A stretch of DNA of 64,000 nucleotides from Candidatus Nitrosopumilus sp. (GCA_016125975.1 JAEFCZ010000003.1:1-64000), one strand, 5' to 3'; numbered from the stretch's first letter, positions 53,784 to 63,957 are shown. A program made the numbers and translations. Notes: generated from the sequence alone by a model not told the origin.

Positions 53784-55136
53784 TTGAAAATTCCTAGAAT
53801 TGTATTAGCAGGTGCCAGTAGTGGAGTTGGAAAAACATCCATCACTTGTTCAATAATTTATGCACTTCAAAAACAAGGATACTCTGTTCAACCCTTCAAA
53901 GTTGGTCCTGATTACATCGATCCAGGTTATCTTTCTAGTATTTCAAAAAATGAATCATTTAACTTGGATGTTTGGCTAATGGGAAAAAATCAATTATTAT
54001 CTAGTTTCATCTCCAACTCAAAATCAGATGTATCTGTTATTGAAGGTGTAATGGGGTTTTATGACGGGTTTGATGGTAGTACAAACTACGCTAGTACTCA
54101 TCATGTAGCTACAATAACAAAATCCCCTGTAATACTGATACTTGATGCAAGCAAAACTGCTCGTTCTATTGCAGCAACTGCTTTAGGATTTCAAAAATTT
54201 CATAAAAATTCCAGAATTTCTGGTATCATTCTTAACAAAATAGGCAGTAAAAAACATGAAAATCTGTGTAGACAGGCTTTACAAAAAACTAAACTTCCTA
54301 TAATTGGGGTTATACCAAAAGATCCACTCCTTAGTTTAGAATCAAGACATCTGGGATTGTTGTCTACTCTGAATAATAAAACACTATACAATAAAATACA
54401 AAAAATATCAAAAATAATCTCAAAAAATTTAGATATTAATCAAATCATAAAAATTCTAAAAACTACATCTGAATTACCAAAAATCTCTAAACTTCCTCAT
54501 AAAAAACAAAAAATAACAATTGCAGTAGCATTAGATACATCATTTAATTTCTATTATCGTGATAATTTAGAATCTCTCCAAAGAGAAGGAGCATCATTAA
54601 AATTCTTTAGTCCTGTAAATGATAAAAAAATTCCAAAATGTGATGGGTTATACATTGGTGGTGGATTTCCAGAAATTTTAGGATCTAAACTAGCAAAAAA
54701 TCAAACTATGAAAAAACTAGTCAAAAATTTTGCTGAAGATAATCTTCCGATATATGCAGAATGTGGTGGCTTGATGTATCTAACAAAATCTATTTTGTCA
54801 GAAAATAAAAAACATAAAATGGTAGGTCTTTTTGATGCAGAAACTCTTATGACAAAAAAAATGAAACTCAACTATACTAAAGGAAAAATTAAGCATTCAG
54901 TAATTTCTGAAAAATCTCATAATGTTCAAGGTCATGAATTTCATTACTCAAAACTAGAGTCCATTTCCTCAGATTCAAAATTTGCTTATGAACTAGATAT
55001 TGGTGATGGAATAAAAAACCACAAAGACGGATTGATTCATTATAATTCTCTTGCATCATATGGACATCTTTATTTTGATAGTTCCCATTATGCAAGGGAT
55101 TTTGTTAAAAACTGTGTAAAATATTCAAGAAGTTGA
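53784..55136 (+). CDS. cbiA: Cobyrinate a,c-diamide synthase
   Basis: A glutamine-dependent amidotransferase of 450 residues. The ATP-binding VLAGASSGVGKTSITCSIIYAL and GPDYIDPGYLS are N-terminal. A GATase domain follows at about 245-450, with the nucleophile in YAECGGLMYL. It amidates carboxylates a and c. The start is TTG. It overlaps cbiC by 12 bp tail to tail. Confidence 0.92.
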   Translation: MKIPRIVLAGASSGVGKTSITCSIIYALQKQGYSVQPFKVGPDYIDPGYLSSISKNESFNLDVWLMGKNQLLSSFISNSKSDVSVIEGVMGFYDGFDGSTNYASTHHVATITKSPVILILDASKTARSIAATALGFQKFHKNSRISGIILNKIGSKKHENLCRQALQKTKLPIIGVIPKDPLLSLESRHLGLLSTLNNKTLYNKIQKISKIISKNLDINQIIKILKTTSELPKISKLPHKKQKITIAVALDTSFNFYYRDNLESLQREGASLKFFSPVNDKKIPKCDGLYIGGGFPEILGSKLAKNQTMKKLVKNFAEDNLPIYAECGGLMYLTKSILSENKKHKMVGLFDAETLMTKKMKLNYTKGKIKHSVISEKSHNVQGHEFHYSKLESISSDSKFAYELDIGDGIKNHKDGLIHYNSLASYGHLYFDSSHYARDFVKNCVKYSRS

Positions 55137-55766
55137 TTCTAAACGGATTAATTTGAAAATTGCATTTATAATTGCAGAAGCTGAAGAACTACCACCTTTT
55201 CGACCCAAATTTGTGATAAATGGTGCCTCTTCTAATTTGGATAACTCTTCTTTTGATTCTGCAGCACAAATGAAACCAACTGGAATGCCTATGATTAAAG
55301 CAGGCTTGACAATTCCTTCTTTTACCATTTTTATCACTTCTTGTAGGGCGGTGGGTGCATTTCCTATGGCTACAATTCCCCCATCAATATCTGATTTTGC
55401 AGCCCTCATTGATACCTGAGAGCGGGTTTTACCTTCCTTTTTTGCCAATTCCATAATTTCAGGTTTAGAAATATTACAAATAATTTCATTTCCGAAATCT
55501 TTTGGGTTCTGTTTATTGAGACCTCCAATAACTCCATTAACGTCAACTACTATGCTACAACCACTTTTCAGAGCTTTCATCCCACTTTCAATTGCATCTT
55601 TGTGGAAAATTATCTTATTCTTATCTACAAAATCAAAATCTGCTGTTGAATGAATGATTCTTCTTACAATTGGCCATTCTTTTTCATCGTATGAGTGAGA
55701 TTCAATTTCATCTTCAATCATTTGCATACTTGCATCTTCAATTGATTGACCTTTTTCAGTTTGCAT
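55125..55766 (-). CDS. cbiC: Cobalt-precorrin-8 methylmutase
   Basis: A 213-residue protein: VRRIIHSTADFDFVDKNKIIFH (catalytic His), SIVVDVNGVIGGL, RSQVSMRAAKSDIDGGIVAIGNAPTALQEV and IGIPVGFICAAESKEEL. It moves the methyl from C11 to C12, giving cobyrinate. Its start overlaps cbiX's stop by 11 bp, so the two are coupled. Length is normal. Confidence 0.93.
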   Translation of the reverse strand: MQTEKGQSIEDASMQMIEDEIESHSYDEKEWPIVRRIIHSTADFDFVDKNKIIFHKDAIESGMKALKSGCSIVVDVNGVIGGLNKQNPKDFGNEIICNISKPEIMELAKKEGKTRSQVSMRAAKSDIDGGIVAIGNAPTALQEVIKMVKEGIVKPALIIGIPVGFICAAESKEELSKLEEAPFITNLGRKGGSSSASAIINAIFKLIRLESTS

Positions 55767-56508
55767 CTTCTACCTCTCTTGCTCTTTCAATAATCAAATC
55801 AATAATTTTTTCATCTGTTCCAATGTGTTTTGTAATAAATGTCTCTTTAAGATTTGAGTTTTTCAAAGCTGGAATCAAATCATTATTAATATCGGTTTTA
55901 ACATGTGCTCCTTCATGTAAGAAATAAAATACAATTATCAATACTTTTGGTTGGTCTTTTTCACATTTTTTAATTCCTTCAAAAATATCTGGTTGTTCTA
56001 TCTCTAACCAGCAACGACTAACATTCCTGTAAGAATCTTTTAGTTCATCTACAATATAGTTTAATGACATTTGTGCATTAGGATCCTTACTTCCATGACC
56101 AATTATCATTACATCTACATCTTTGTTAGATAATGTAATGTTATTTTCTTTTAGAGTAGTTGTGATTCTATTTTCTACAATATCAACTAAAGTTTTATGC
56201 ATACTCATTGGTTTGGTTATTAGAAATTTCACTTCTGTATCTTTTTGTAATTTCATTACATCAGTTACTGCAATTTTGACTTTTTTTCCTGGGTATAGAA
56301 AATATGGTACTATGGTTAATGAATCGATATCTTCTTTGAGACATTTTGAAATACCGTCTTCAATGAATGGCGGTTCTACCTCTAAAAAGCAATAGTCTGT
56401 AAAAACATAGTCTCCTTTAGCCTTGATTCCCGCACAAATTGTCTCTAATTCTTCAGATGCTTCTCTTTCTCTGCTTCCTCTATCAATTAGTAATAATCCA
56501 CGTTTCAA
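55756..56508 (-). CDS. cbiX: Sirohydrochlorin cobaltochelatase CbiX, tandem domain
   Basis: A 250-residue CbiX with two related halves. The C-terminal half keeps the metal-chelating His pair: IIGHGSKDP (H138) and HEGAHVKTD (H202). The N-terminal half has the equivalents altered: LIDRGSRER (Gly-His to Asp-Arg) and YPGKKVKIA (His to Lys), so only one half is likely active. Inserts Co2+ into sirohydrochlorin, the first committed step of the anaerobic route. Overlaps the cbiG stop by 4 bp. Confidence 0.85.
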   Translation of the reverse strand: MKRGLLLIDRGSREREASEELETICAGIKAKGDYVFTDYCFLEVEPPFIEDGISKCLKEDIDSLTIVPYFLYPGKKVKIAVTDVMKLQKDTEVKFLITKPMSMHKTLVDIVENRITTTLKENNITLSNKDVDVMIIGHGSKDPNAQMSLNYIVDELKDSYRNVSRCWLEIEQPDIFEGIKKCEKDQPKVLIIVFYFLHEGAHVKTDINNDLIPALKNSNLKETFITKHIGTDEKIIDLIIERAREVEDAN

Positions 56509-57563
56509 TTCTCAATCCTCGCTATGGCTATAGTCAAATTTGGTGGGAATTTCTGCTTTTCTACAATTAATTTTCCATTTGAGACTAGAATTGCTGCTGC
56601 CTCTGAAACACTAGCTGTTCCTTCAAATGCTTTTACAGTATCTGAAGGATTAGGTGCTGTAACTTTAGCTAAATCTTCTCTCTTAACATATTCCACTGGG
56701 ATTCCCATCTCTTTTCCAAGATCTATTAATCCTTGTACATCTTGTGGTTTTTTTATAGAAACTAATTTTGCTATTGATTTTGAACTAAGTTTGAATTTTT
56801 CTAGACAATCATTAATCCCTTCTTTGATAGTCTCTTTTGATGTGTCCCAATGTAATCCTATTCCTATTACCAAACTTGATGGTCTGTAAATAACTGACTC
56901 AGATACTATATCTTTTTCAATGATTTTATCTGAAATTATTAAATTTGCTTTAGATTTTGAATTATTCAATTCTTCTATTGTGTTATACAATGAAACATTT
57001 TTTGGTAATTGTTTATACCAATTTCTTTCTCCTGTATCTTGAAAAACTCCTATTGATTCTTCATTTACCATGTGCGCACTAATTTTAGTAACATTTGAAT
57101 CATCTTCTATCTTCCAACCAAAATCCCTTCCAACCAAATCAACTGCAATAGTTTTGTTTACATCAGCAGCTGTAGTAATTACTGGTTGTGCTTGTAATTT
57201 TATAGCAATTTTTTCAGTAAGTTCATTTGCTCCACCTATATGTCCAGATAATACACTAATTATAAAATTTGTTTTATCATCAATCACAATTACTGCAGGA
57301 TCCGTCTTCTTATCTTTAAGATGAGGTGCAATTAGTCGAATTACTGCACCTAATGAAAATAGACAGATTAAAGCATCATTATTCTTGAAAAGTTCAACAA
57401 TTTTCTCTGATGTAGGCTCAGAATACCATGTAATTGATTCATTTTGATTGGAAAATTTAGAGGGTGCAAAGACAGTATATTCTGGAAAAAGTTCTTTAAG
57501 TTTTTGACCAATATTGATGCCATTTTTTGTTATTGCAAGAACTGAAATTTTTTCCATAATCAA
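56505..57563 (-). CDS. cbiG: Cobalt-precorrin-5A hydrolase
   Basis: A 352-residue protein. The N-terminal half has the CbiG pattern ALICLFSLGAVIRLIAPHLKDKKTDPAV and SGHIGGANELTEKIA; the C-terminal domain has LVIGIGLHWDTSKETI and AFEGTASVSEAAAIL. It opens the ring lactone and releases acetaldehyde. M3 could be the start. Part of the minus-strand cbiD-cbiG-cbiX-cbiC operon. Confidence 0.9.
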   Translation of the reverse strand: MIMEKISVLAITKNGINIGQKLKELFPEYTVFAPSKFSNQNESITWYSEPTSEKIVELFKNNDALICLFSLGAVIRLIAPHLKDKKTDPAVIVIDDKTNFIISVLSGHIGGANELTEKIAIKLQAQPVITTAADVNKTIAVDLVGRDFGWKIEDDSNVTKISAHMVNEESIGVFQDTGERNWYKQLPKNVSLYNTIEELNNSKSKANLIISDKIIEKDIVSESVIYRPSSLVIGIGLHWDTSKETIKEGINDCLEKFKLSSKSIAKLVSIKKPQDVQGLIDLGKEMGIPVEYVKREDLAKVTAPNPSDTVKAFEGTASVSEAAAILVSNGKLIVEKQKFPPNLTIAIARIEN

Positions 57564-57588
57564 AACTTTGTTGATTTAATAAAATACC

Positions 57589-58671
57589 TTACTCTTGCTC
57601 TCTTGCTAAGATATTTCCTTCAAAATCAAATAATATAACATCAATTGGAACTTTTTCTTCACTATGTTTTCGCATATGTTTATACACTTCACTACAAATT
57701 AATTCAAAAAACCCATCTACATTATTTTCTTGAATAATTTCTGAAACATGTCTTGCTGTATTTGCTTTTTTGACACTTTTAATAATTTCCTCATTAGCCC
57801 CAACTTTTCTTGCTAACTCTGCTAGAAAATTCATATCTACTTTTGAACCTTTTACATGAGTTTGTTTTACCCCTGCTGCCATCTTTGCAAGTTTTCCAAT
57901 AAATCCAACAACATATGCTTTTTTGATATTTTTTCTACCACATTGTTGTATAGTATATCCAGAAAAATCTCCCATTTGCACAAAACAATGTTCTGGTAGA
58001 TCTACGATCTTTTTTGCAAAATCTTCACTTCTTCCTCCAGTTGTTAACACAACTGTATCATTTCCCATTGCAATTGAAACATCCAAGTTTTGTCTAATTG
58101 ATGCAGCATATGATGCAGTTGAAAATGGAATTACAATTCCACTTGTACCTAAAATTGAAATTCCACCCTTAATGCCTATCCTGGGATTATCTGTTTTTGG
58201 TCCTAATTCTTTTCCTTTTGGAACTGATATTACAACTCTAATTCCTTTTTCTTTTAGGATATCTTCACCTATTTCTTTGAGATTCTCTATGATCATTTTT
58301 TTGGGAACTGGATTAATAGCTGGTTTGTTTATTTCTAAACCTAAACCTGGTTTAGTTACTATGCCTATTCCTTCTCCACCATCAATTTCAATTTGATTTT
58401 TGTTGTCATTGAATGTTAGTTCAACTATGATCTCTGCACCATGTGTGACATCTGGATCATCTCCACCATCTTTTATTACAGAACATTTTGCCTTGTTTTT
58501 TTCAAATTTACATGAATTTACAGGAATCATGATGGTGGATTTTTTAGGTAAGATAATTTCAATTTCTTCTATTTGTTGTTGTTTGATAATTGATAATAAT
58601 GCTGCTTTTGATGCTGCAGTAGCAGAACTTCCTGTTGTATATCCAGTTCTCAACTTTTTTTCTTCTGCCAC
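57589..58671 (-). CDS. cbiD: Cobalt-precorrin-5B C1-methyltransferase
   Basis: A 360-residue protein: RTGYTTGSSATAASKAALL, IKDGGDDPDVTHGAEI, GGISILGTSGIVIPFSTASY and the TTGGRSEDFAKK region, all CbiD-like. It methylates C1. First gene of the minus-strand operon; its 5' neighbour (epimerase-like) is divergent. Confidence 0.92.
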   Translation of the reverse strand: MAEEKKLRTGYTTGSSATAASKAALLSIIKQQQIEEIEIILPKKSTIMIPVNSCKFEKNKAKCSVIKDGGDDPDVTHGAEIIVELTFNDNKNQIEIDGGEGIGIVTKPGLGLEINKPAINPVPKKMIIENLKEIGEDILKEKGIRVVISVPKGKELGPKTDNPRIGIKGGISILGTSGIVIPFSTASYAASIRQNLDVSIAMGNDTVVLTTGGRSEDFAKKIVDLPEHCFVQMGDFSGYTIQQCGRKNIKKAYVVGFIGKLAKMAAGVKQTHVKGSKVDMNFLAELARKVGANEEIIKSVKKANTARHVSEIIQENNVDGFFELICSEVYKHMRKHSEEKVPIDVILFDFEGNILAREQE

Positions 58672-58762
58672 AAATTGATGTATTCATTTTACTGTATTAA
58701 CTCTTGTTTACCATTTTTTATTTTCCAAATAGATTTAAAATAAAAAACTACTTGAAATTCCT

Positions 58763-59632
58763 ATGGGCAAACCGCTTCAAATAGTAATCACTGGCGCAAA
58801 TGGGTTTGTAGCAAAAAATCTCCGTAAGTATTTGTCTGAAAAAAATATTCATCTAATTTCAATATCTAGAAAAAATTTCAAATCATTCAAAAATGAAACT
58901 AAAATTATTTCCAAGAATTATGAACAAAAAGTCCTTTTTCCTAAGATTAAAAATTCTGATGCTTTGATTCATCTTATAGGTATTGGAAAACAATCTACAA
59001 AAACTGATTATGAATTAATTAATGTTCAATTAACCCAAAAAATTACTGATTTAACTAAAAAAGCAAAAATCAAAAAATTAGTTTATACAAGTGGGCTTGG
59101 TGTATCTTCTAATACCTCATCAGGATATTTTATTTCAAAATTTAAGGCTGAAAAATCTATAATTAATTCAAAAATTAACTATACTATTTTTCGACCATCA
59201 TATATTGTAGGTAAGAGTGATCCCTTCACAAAATATCTAAAGAAATCCATTAAAAAGAAAAAAATTATCATTCCAGGTTCTGGGAAATACTCTATACAAC
59301 CAATTTTCATAGATGATGTTACAAAATTAATTTTCCAGTCTATTACTAACAAAAAATTTGACAATAAAATAATAGATCTTGTTGGACCAGAAATAATTTC
59401 ATTTGAAAAATATATTAAATTATTCTTACAAAAGAGAAATACTAAACTTCATCATGTTGATATTGAGGATGCATATAATCTCGCAATAACTAATTCAAAA
59501 TTTGATTATGGTGTAGATGATCTAAATATTCTAATTGGAAGCTTTGTTGGAAATCATAAGAAACTTAGTAATTTATCTAAAACTAAATTTCAATCAATTC
59601 AGGAATTGTTAAAGACCGGAGCCTTGCTTTAG
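58763..59632 (+). CDS. NAD-dependent epimerase/dehydratase-like (NDUFA9-like) protein
   Basis: A 289-residue atypical [20 protein letters not shown] (NAD), [21 protein letters not shown] and [13 protein letters not shown], then [12 protein letters not shown]. The YxxxK catalytic pair is present as YFISKFK. Fold-level similarity to NDUFA9 and to sugar epimerases. Substrate unknown. The 3' end overlaps metK by 24 bp. Confidence 0.8.
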   Translation: MGKPLQIVITGANGFVAKNLRKYLSEKNIHLISISRKNFKSFKNETKIISKNYEQKVLFPKIKNSDALIHLIGIGKQSTKTDYELINVQLTQKITDLTKKAKIKKLVYTSGLGVSSNTSSGYFISKFKAEKSIINSKINYTIFRPSYIVGKSDPFTKYLKKSIKKKKIIIPGSGKYSIQPIFIDDVTKLIFQSITNKKFDNKIIDLVGPEIISFEKYIKLFLQKRNTKLHHVDIEDAYNLAITNSKFDYGVDDLNILIGSFVGNHKKLSNLSKTKFQSIQELLKTGALL

Positions 59633-60775
59633 TGCTTCTACCTTGTCTGTCTTTTCCCATGTAAATTCTGGCTCATTTCTTCCAAAATGACCATATGATG
59701 CAGTTTTTTTGTAAATTGGTCTCTTTAGTTCTAATTGTGAAATAATTCCTGAAGGTTTCATGTCAAAATTCTTTCTGACTAAATCTTCGATCTGATTTTC
59801 TGGAATTTTATTGGTTTCAAATGTATTAACATAAAGTGAAACAGGTTCTGCAACACCAATTGCATAAGCAAGTTGAACTTCACATCTATCTGCTAAACCA
59901 GCTGCAACTAAATTTTTTGCAATATATCTACACATGTAACATGCAGATCTGTCTACTTTTGATGGATCCTTGCCTGAAAAAGCTCCGCCACCATGTCGTC
60001 CAAATCCTCCATAGGTATCTACAATAATTTTTCTTCCTGTAAGTCCTGCATCACCATGTGGACCTCCAATTACAAATTTTCCAGTTGGGTTGATGTGAAT
60101 TTTAATATCATCATTCCAAAGGTTTCCTAATACTGGTCTGATTACTTTGTCAATGATTTCTCTTGAAATCTCTTCTTGAGAAATTTCTGGTGCATGTTGT
60201 GTTGAAACCACTATGGTATCAATTTTTGTTGGTTTATTGTTTTCATATCTTACAGAAACCTGAGTTTTTCCATCTGGTCTTGCCCATGGAAGTGTATTGT
60301 TTTTTCTTACTTCAGATAGTTTTTGTGCAAGTTTTTGTGATAGTAATATGGGCATTGGCATAAGCTCTTCTGTTTCATTAGTAGCATATCCAAACATCAA
60401 TCCCTGATCCCCTGCTCCTTGTTCTTTTTCTTTAGTAGCTGTCACTCCTTGACTAATATCTGGACTTTGTGAATGAAGACGTAAAGTTATTTCACAAGAT
60501 TCTGTATCAAACATCAAATCTTTATTATCATATCCAATTTCTCGAATAGTTTTTCTGACAAGTTCTTCTTGAGCTTTTTTATCAAAATTTGCCTTGGATG
60601 TAACTTCACCTGAAACTGCTACAAAATCTGTAGTCACCATTGTTTCAACTGCAACTCGTGATTCTGTATCTTGTTTAAGAAATTCATCTAAAAATGCATC
60701 TGAAATATTATCACAAATCTTGTCTGGATGTCCTTCTGTTACTGATTCAGATGTAAATAGAAAATTGTTAGTCAT
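59609..60775 (-). CDS. metK: S-adenosylmethionine synthetase, bacterial type
   Basis: A 388-residue MetK of the bacterial/eukaryal class: [65 protein letters not shown] and [27 protein letters not shown]. Makes SAM from Met and ATP, needed by all the methyltransferases in the window. Most archaea use a distinct MAT family, so the type is notable. M4 at 60775 is the likely start ([11 protein letters not shown]). Confidence 0.95.
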   Translation of the reverse strand: MTNNFLFTSESVTEGHPDKICDNISDAFLDEFLKQDTESRVAVETMVTTDFVAVSGEVTSKANFDKKAQEELVRKTIREIGYDNKDLMFDTESCEITLRLHSQSPDISQGVTATKEKEQGAGDQGLMFGYATNETEELMPMPILLSQKLAQKLSEVRKNNTLPWARPDGKTQVSVRYENNKPTKIDTIVVSTQHAPEISQEEISREIIDKVIRPVLGNLWNDDIKIHINPTGKFVIGGPHGDAGLTGRKIIVDTYGGFGRHGGGAFSGKDPSKVDRSACYMCRYIAKNLVAAGLADRCEVQLAYAIGVAEPVSLYVNTFETNKIPENQIEDLVRKNFDMKPSGIISQLELKRPIYKKTASYGHFGRNEPEFTWEKTDKVEALKQGSGL

Positions 60776-60790
60776 AAAATTCACTACCTA

Positions 60791-61036
60791 CTAGAGTTCA
60801 TTTTCTAGTTTGATGAATAAAACGTTGTTACCCCTTACGATAACTCTTCCATAGTTTGCAATAGTTTTTCCTTCGTGTAATTCTTCAGCATCTGTCATGA
60901 TCAAATTCATATAGGAATCTACATTATCCATTTTTCCTTTGTATTCGACTTCATTTTTCAGTCTTACAGTAACTTTCTTCTTTGTACTTTTTTGAAGAGT
61001 TGTTAGAGGTCTTTTTGCACTATTTGATTGAGACAC
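60791..61036 (-). CDS. Sm-like (LSm) RNA-binding protein
   Basis: An 81-residue archaeal Sm protein: TTLQKSTKKKVTVRLKNEVEYKG (Sm1), MDNVDSYMNLIMTDAEEL and ANYGRVIVRGNNVLFIKLE (Sm2). Forms heptameric rings that bind U-rich RNA. The start is ATG at 61036, divergent from the RadB-like gene. Confidence 0.88.
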   Translation of the reverse strand: MSQSNSAKRPLTTLQKSTKKKVTVRLKNEVEYKGKMDNVDSYMNLIMTDAEELHEGKTIANYGRVIVRGNNVLFIKLENEL

Positions 61037-61144
61037 TAATTGTTCACTTGATTTGCAACTTTGTTCTCTAGAATAAAAGCCTTACCTCCTTTGAGAAAAT
61101 TGAAATTCCTTAAATTTTTTCTTCTTTTTCTAATAATAATACAA

Positions 61145-61792
61145 ATGATTTCAACTGGTTTAGAAAAGTTAGACAAATCCCTATCTGGAGGAATTCCAGA
61201 TGGTGTTATCGTAGATATTTTTGGAAAGAATGGAATGGGAAAAACCCAACTACTATTACAATTATCGATGAATTCTATCAAAAATGGAGGCAATGTTCTT
61301 TATTTTGATACAACAGGCGGATTCAGACCTGAAAGAATTTTAGAAATTCAGAAAGAATCTAAAAATCAATTAGATTTTCTTAAAAAGATTACAGTTTCAA
61401 GATTAACAAATACTTCTGAACAAATTTCCTCAATTAAAGATATCAATGAAAATTTCTCTTTAATTGTAATTGATAATATTACTGACTTATTCTCATATGA
61501 ATACAAAAAAGATGAATCTGTTTTTGAAAAAAATTTTCTATTCATGAAATATATGCATGAATTATCTAATTTTGCCATATCGAAAAAAACTCCAATAATA
61601 GTTACTAATATGATTAGAAATATAGAAGGAAAAGAAATTGAAAATATGAAAAGTGCAATTGATCCATTTACTCATTTCAAAATACATCTAACAAAAAATT
61701 CATCAAAATTTAATGGAAAAATCTATTCTGCATTAGAAGAACACTCATTTTCTTACATAATTGATAAATCAGGATTATCTGAAAATATTTGA
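61145..61792 (+). CDS. RecA-superfamily ATPase (RadB-like)
   Basis: A 215-residue RecA-core protein starting at ATG 61145 (MISTGLEKLDKSLSGGIPDG); the longer frame from 61061 lacks family sequence. Walker A is GKNGMGKTQLLLQL; Walker B is LIVIDNITDLF. Length fits RadB/KaiC-core paralogs lacking the N-terminal helix-hairpin-helix of RadA. It probably helps recombination or repair. Confidence 0.8.
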   Translation: MISTGLEKLDKSLSGGIPDGVIVDIFGKNGMGKTQLLLQLSMNSIKNGGNVLYFDTTGGFRPERILEIQKESKNQLDFLKKITVSRLTNTSEQISSIKDINENFSLIVIDNITDLFSYEYKKDESVFEKNFLFMKYMHELSNFAISKKTPIIVTNMIRNIEGKEIENMKSAIDPFTHFKIHLTKNSSKFNGKIYSALEEHSFSYIIDKSGLSENI

Positions 61793-61915
61793 TATTAAAT
61801 TTTCAAGTTTATCTATGATGTCATTTTTCTCATAATGTGTCTTTGACTAATAGATTTCAACAAATTTAAAATTAAAAAATGTTATTATACAAATTTTGTT
61901 CAAGCTAAACATACA

Positions 61916-62674
61916 ATGCTACCATTAAGAGATGAAAATCCACACCCTCCTGGATTCAAACCTAAAGTAACAATTGGTTTAATCATAATTAACGTTGCAG
62001 TATTTCTATACGAAATAGCTTTTACTGGGCAATTTTGGGAATTTTCTAATTCAAGAGCTGCTTTGATGTTTTTTGAATGGGGAGCAGTTCCTAGTTGTAT
62101 TACTGGTTTCTCATCAATGATCCAACCTGGAATCTCATGTCCTGACACTCCATACTTTTCATTACTTAGTTCTATGTTTATGCATGGTGGTTTGATGCAC
62201 TTGGGTGGTAACATGTTATTTTTGTGGATATTTGGTGATAACATTGAATTAAAATTTGGTAAAGCAAAATTTCTTTTAATTTATCTTGCATGGGGAGTTG
62301 GAGCAGGTTTAGCTCATATTGTAATTGATCCTACAAGTTCTATTCCTGCAGTTGGTGCATCAGGTGCAATATCTGGTGTACTTGGTGCATACTTGGCAAT
62401 ATTTCCTAGAGTAAGAATTACGACTTTTCTCATGTTAGGATTCTTTTGGAGAATGATGCACATTCAAGCAAGATGGTTCTTGCCATTTTGGTTAGTATTT
62501 CAAAACCTATTACCATTTTTTATAGGTGGTTTTGGTGTTGCAGGTGGTGGTGTTGCATATATGGCTCACATTGGAGGATTTGCAATTGGATTTGCAACTG
62601 GATACCTCTACAAAAAGACACACAGTTCTGAATACACTTACGGTACAAGATATGGGTATAGACCAGATTATTGA
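61916..62674 (+). CDS. Rhomboid-family intramembrane serine protease
   Basis: A 252-residue protein with six or seven membrane segments. The HGG loop (MFMHGGLMHLGGNMLFLWIFGD), catalytic Ser in GASGAISGVLGAYL and His in AHIGGFAIGFATG match rhomboid proteases. Cleaves membrane proteins within the bilayer; its substrates are unknown. The N-terminus has a short cytoplasmic stretch. Confidence 0.88.
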   Translation: MLPLRDENPHPPGFKPKVTIGLIIINVAVFLYEIAFTGQFWEFSNSRAALMFFEWGAVPSCITGFSSMIQPGISCPDTPYFSLLSSMFMHGGLMHLGGNMLFLWIFGDNIELKFGKAKFLLIYLAWGVGAGLAHIVIDPTSSIPAVGASGAISGVLGAYLAIFPRVRITTFLMLGFFWRMMHIQARWFLPFWLVFQNLLPFFIGGFGVAGGGVAYMAHIGGFAIGFATGYLYKKTHSSEYTYGTRYGYRPDY

Positions 62675-62707
62675 AAGAATAAATTCCTGATTCTAATTTT
62701 AATTCTC

Positions 62708-62884
62708 ATGCCTTTGATTACAGTGTCAATGTATCCTGGAAGAACTCAGGAACAAAAAGATGAATACGCAAAAGCAATCACAAAATCAGCAGTTGAAATT
62801 CTAAAAACAAAAGAAAATCATGTTATTGTTGTTTTTGAAGACAATCCAAAAGAAAATTGGTTCTTAGCTGGAAAACAATTGTAA
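62708..62884 (+). CDS. 4-oxalocrotonate tautomerase family protein
   Basis: A 58-residue protein beginning MPLITVSMYPGRTQEQK, so Pro1 (catalytic base after Met removal) is kept. It continues through EYAKAITKSAVEIL to VIVVFEDNPKENW. Length and sequence are typical of 4-OT. Catalyses enol-keto tautomerisation; natural substrate unknown. The stop is 5 bp before the tandem repeat. Confidence 0.85.
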   Translation: MPLITVSMYPGRTQEQKDEYAKAITKSAVEILKTKENHVIVVFEDNPKENWFLAGKQL

Positions 62885-62888
62885 TTGG

Positions 62889-62930
62889 TACATTTGTAAA
62901 ATAAACCAGTACATTTGTAGAATGAACCAG
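62889..62930. repeat. 21-bp tandem direct repeat
   Basis: Two adjacent 21-bp units (62889-62909 and 62910-62930) differ at two positions. Each begins TACATTTGTA and ends AACCAG. They lie just upstream of the secreted-protein gene at 62965, ahead of its AT-rich TATA region. Two helical turns per unit fits cooperative binding by a regulator. Confidence 0.6.
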
Positions 62931-62964
62931 ATCTTTTTTCATATTATTTTATTTCTAAAACTTA

Positions 62965-63836
62965 ATGACAAGAAAAAACATCTTGATGATTCTACCAATC
63001 ATGTTCAGCATATTGTTAATTCCAAGTATTGGAATATCATTTGCAGAACATGGTCATAGTGAAGGTGATAGCGGTGGCTGTAAAGGTGATTGTGTTCCTC
63101 CAACATTAGGTGTAGATACTTCTGGTAAAGTTTTTGTTGAAAGTGGTTTACAATCAATGGAAAATCCTATGATGTAGAAAATTTTGAACAAGCTATCCCA
63201 ACACAAATGATAAAAACTGGTGAACCAGTAGAAATAACTCTCAAAGTATTTGAGAATGGTGGACCTCAACATCTTAACCATGTTGAATTAGTACTCGGAA
63301 ATGAACATGTTTTTGATTCATATGTTTGGAGACAAGTACCTACTGCTGATATTGAATGGTCACAAACATTTGATGGAATTGAATCTGTCGATATAATAGA
63401 CTCTGAAAATCTAATCACTGATGTTAGTGTTGATGCAGAAGTAGATGGAACATTCACCATTATAAAATTCCAATTCACGCCTATTGAGATATTTGACACA
63501 AGTCATATCATGGTGAAAATGTGGGATCAAAATAGAAGTTATTGGCTAAATAATTTCTATGATGCCTTGGAAATCAATACAAATCCATTTACAGAATCTT
63601 CTACTGAAGAAGAAATTCTTTCAACCGAATCTGAAATTCATCAAATGACATCTGAAGAATTAGATGAAACTACAGTTCATGAAGATGAACACGAATCTCA
63701 TGAAACTCACACAGAAGATCTTCATTGCAGCGACGGTTATACTGCTATTCTAGACAATAGATTTGCAAGTACCTATTGTACTCTTGATAACTTTGCAACT
63801 GCACTGATTGAATCTGGAATGGCAACAGCCATCTAA
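62965..63836 (+). pseudogene. Frame-broken secreted protein gene
   Basis: ATG 62965 gives a signal peptide (MTRKNILMILPIMFSILLIP) and a small Cys pair (GGCKGDC), then stops at 63177. The remainder continues in another frame from about 63145 (TINGKSYDVENFEQ) through GEPVEITLKVFENGG and beta-rich segments to TAA at 63836. The C-terminal part is acidic, with a Cys-containing end (LHCSDGYTAILD, ASTYCTLDN). One missing T in a TTT run would restore the frame. It could be a sequencing error, recent loss or slippage. Confidence 0.6.
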
Positions 63837-63837
63837 C

Positions 63838-63858
63838 CTTTTTTCTTTTTTCTAAATT
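63838..63858 (+). terminator. T-rich transcription stop
   Basis: Pyrimidine run CCTTTTTTCTTTTTTCT directly after the stop of the secreted-protein gene, the U-tract type of archaeal terminator. Confidence 0.5.
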
Positions 63859-63957
63859 AATAAAAAAAGACTGGAATGATTCCTGTCCAGTCGCAGGTGT
63901 GACATACACACTATGGTCGGTATGATTATGTTAAAACAAATTTACATAATAACAAAA

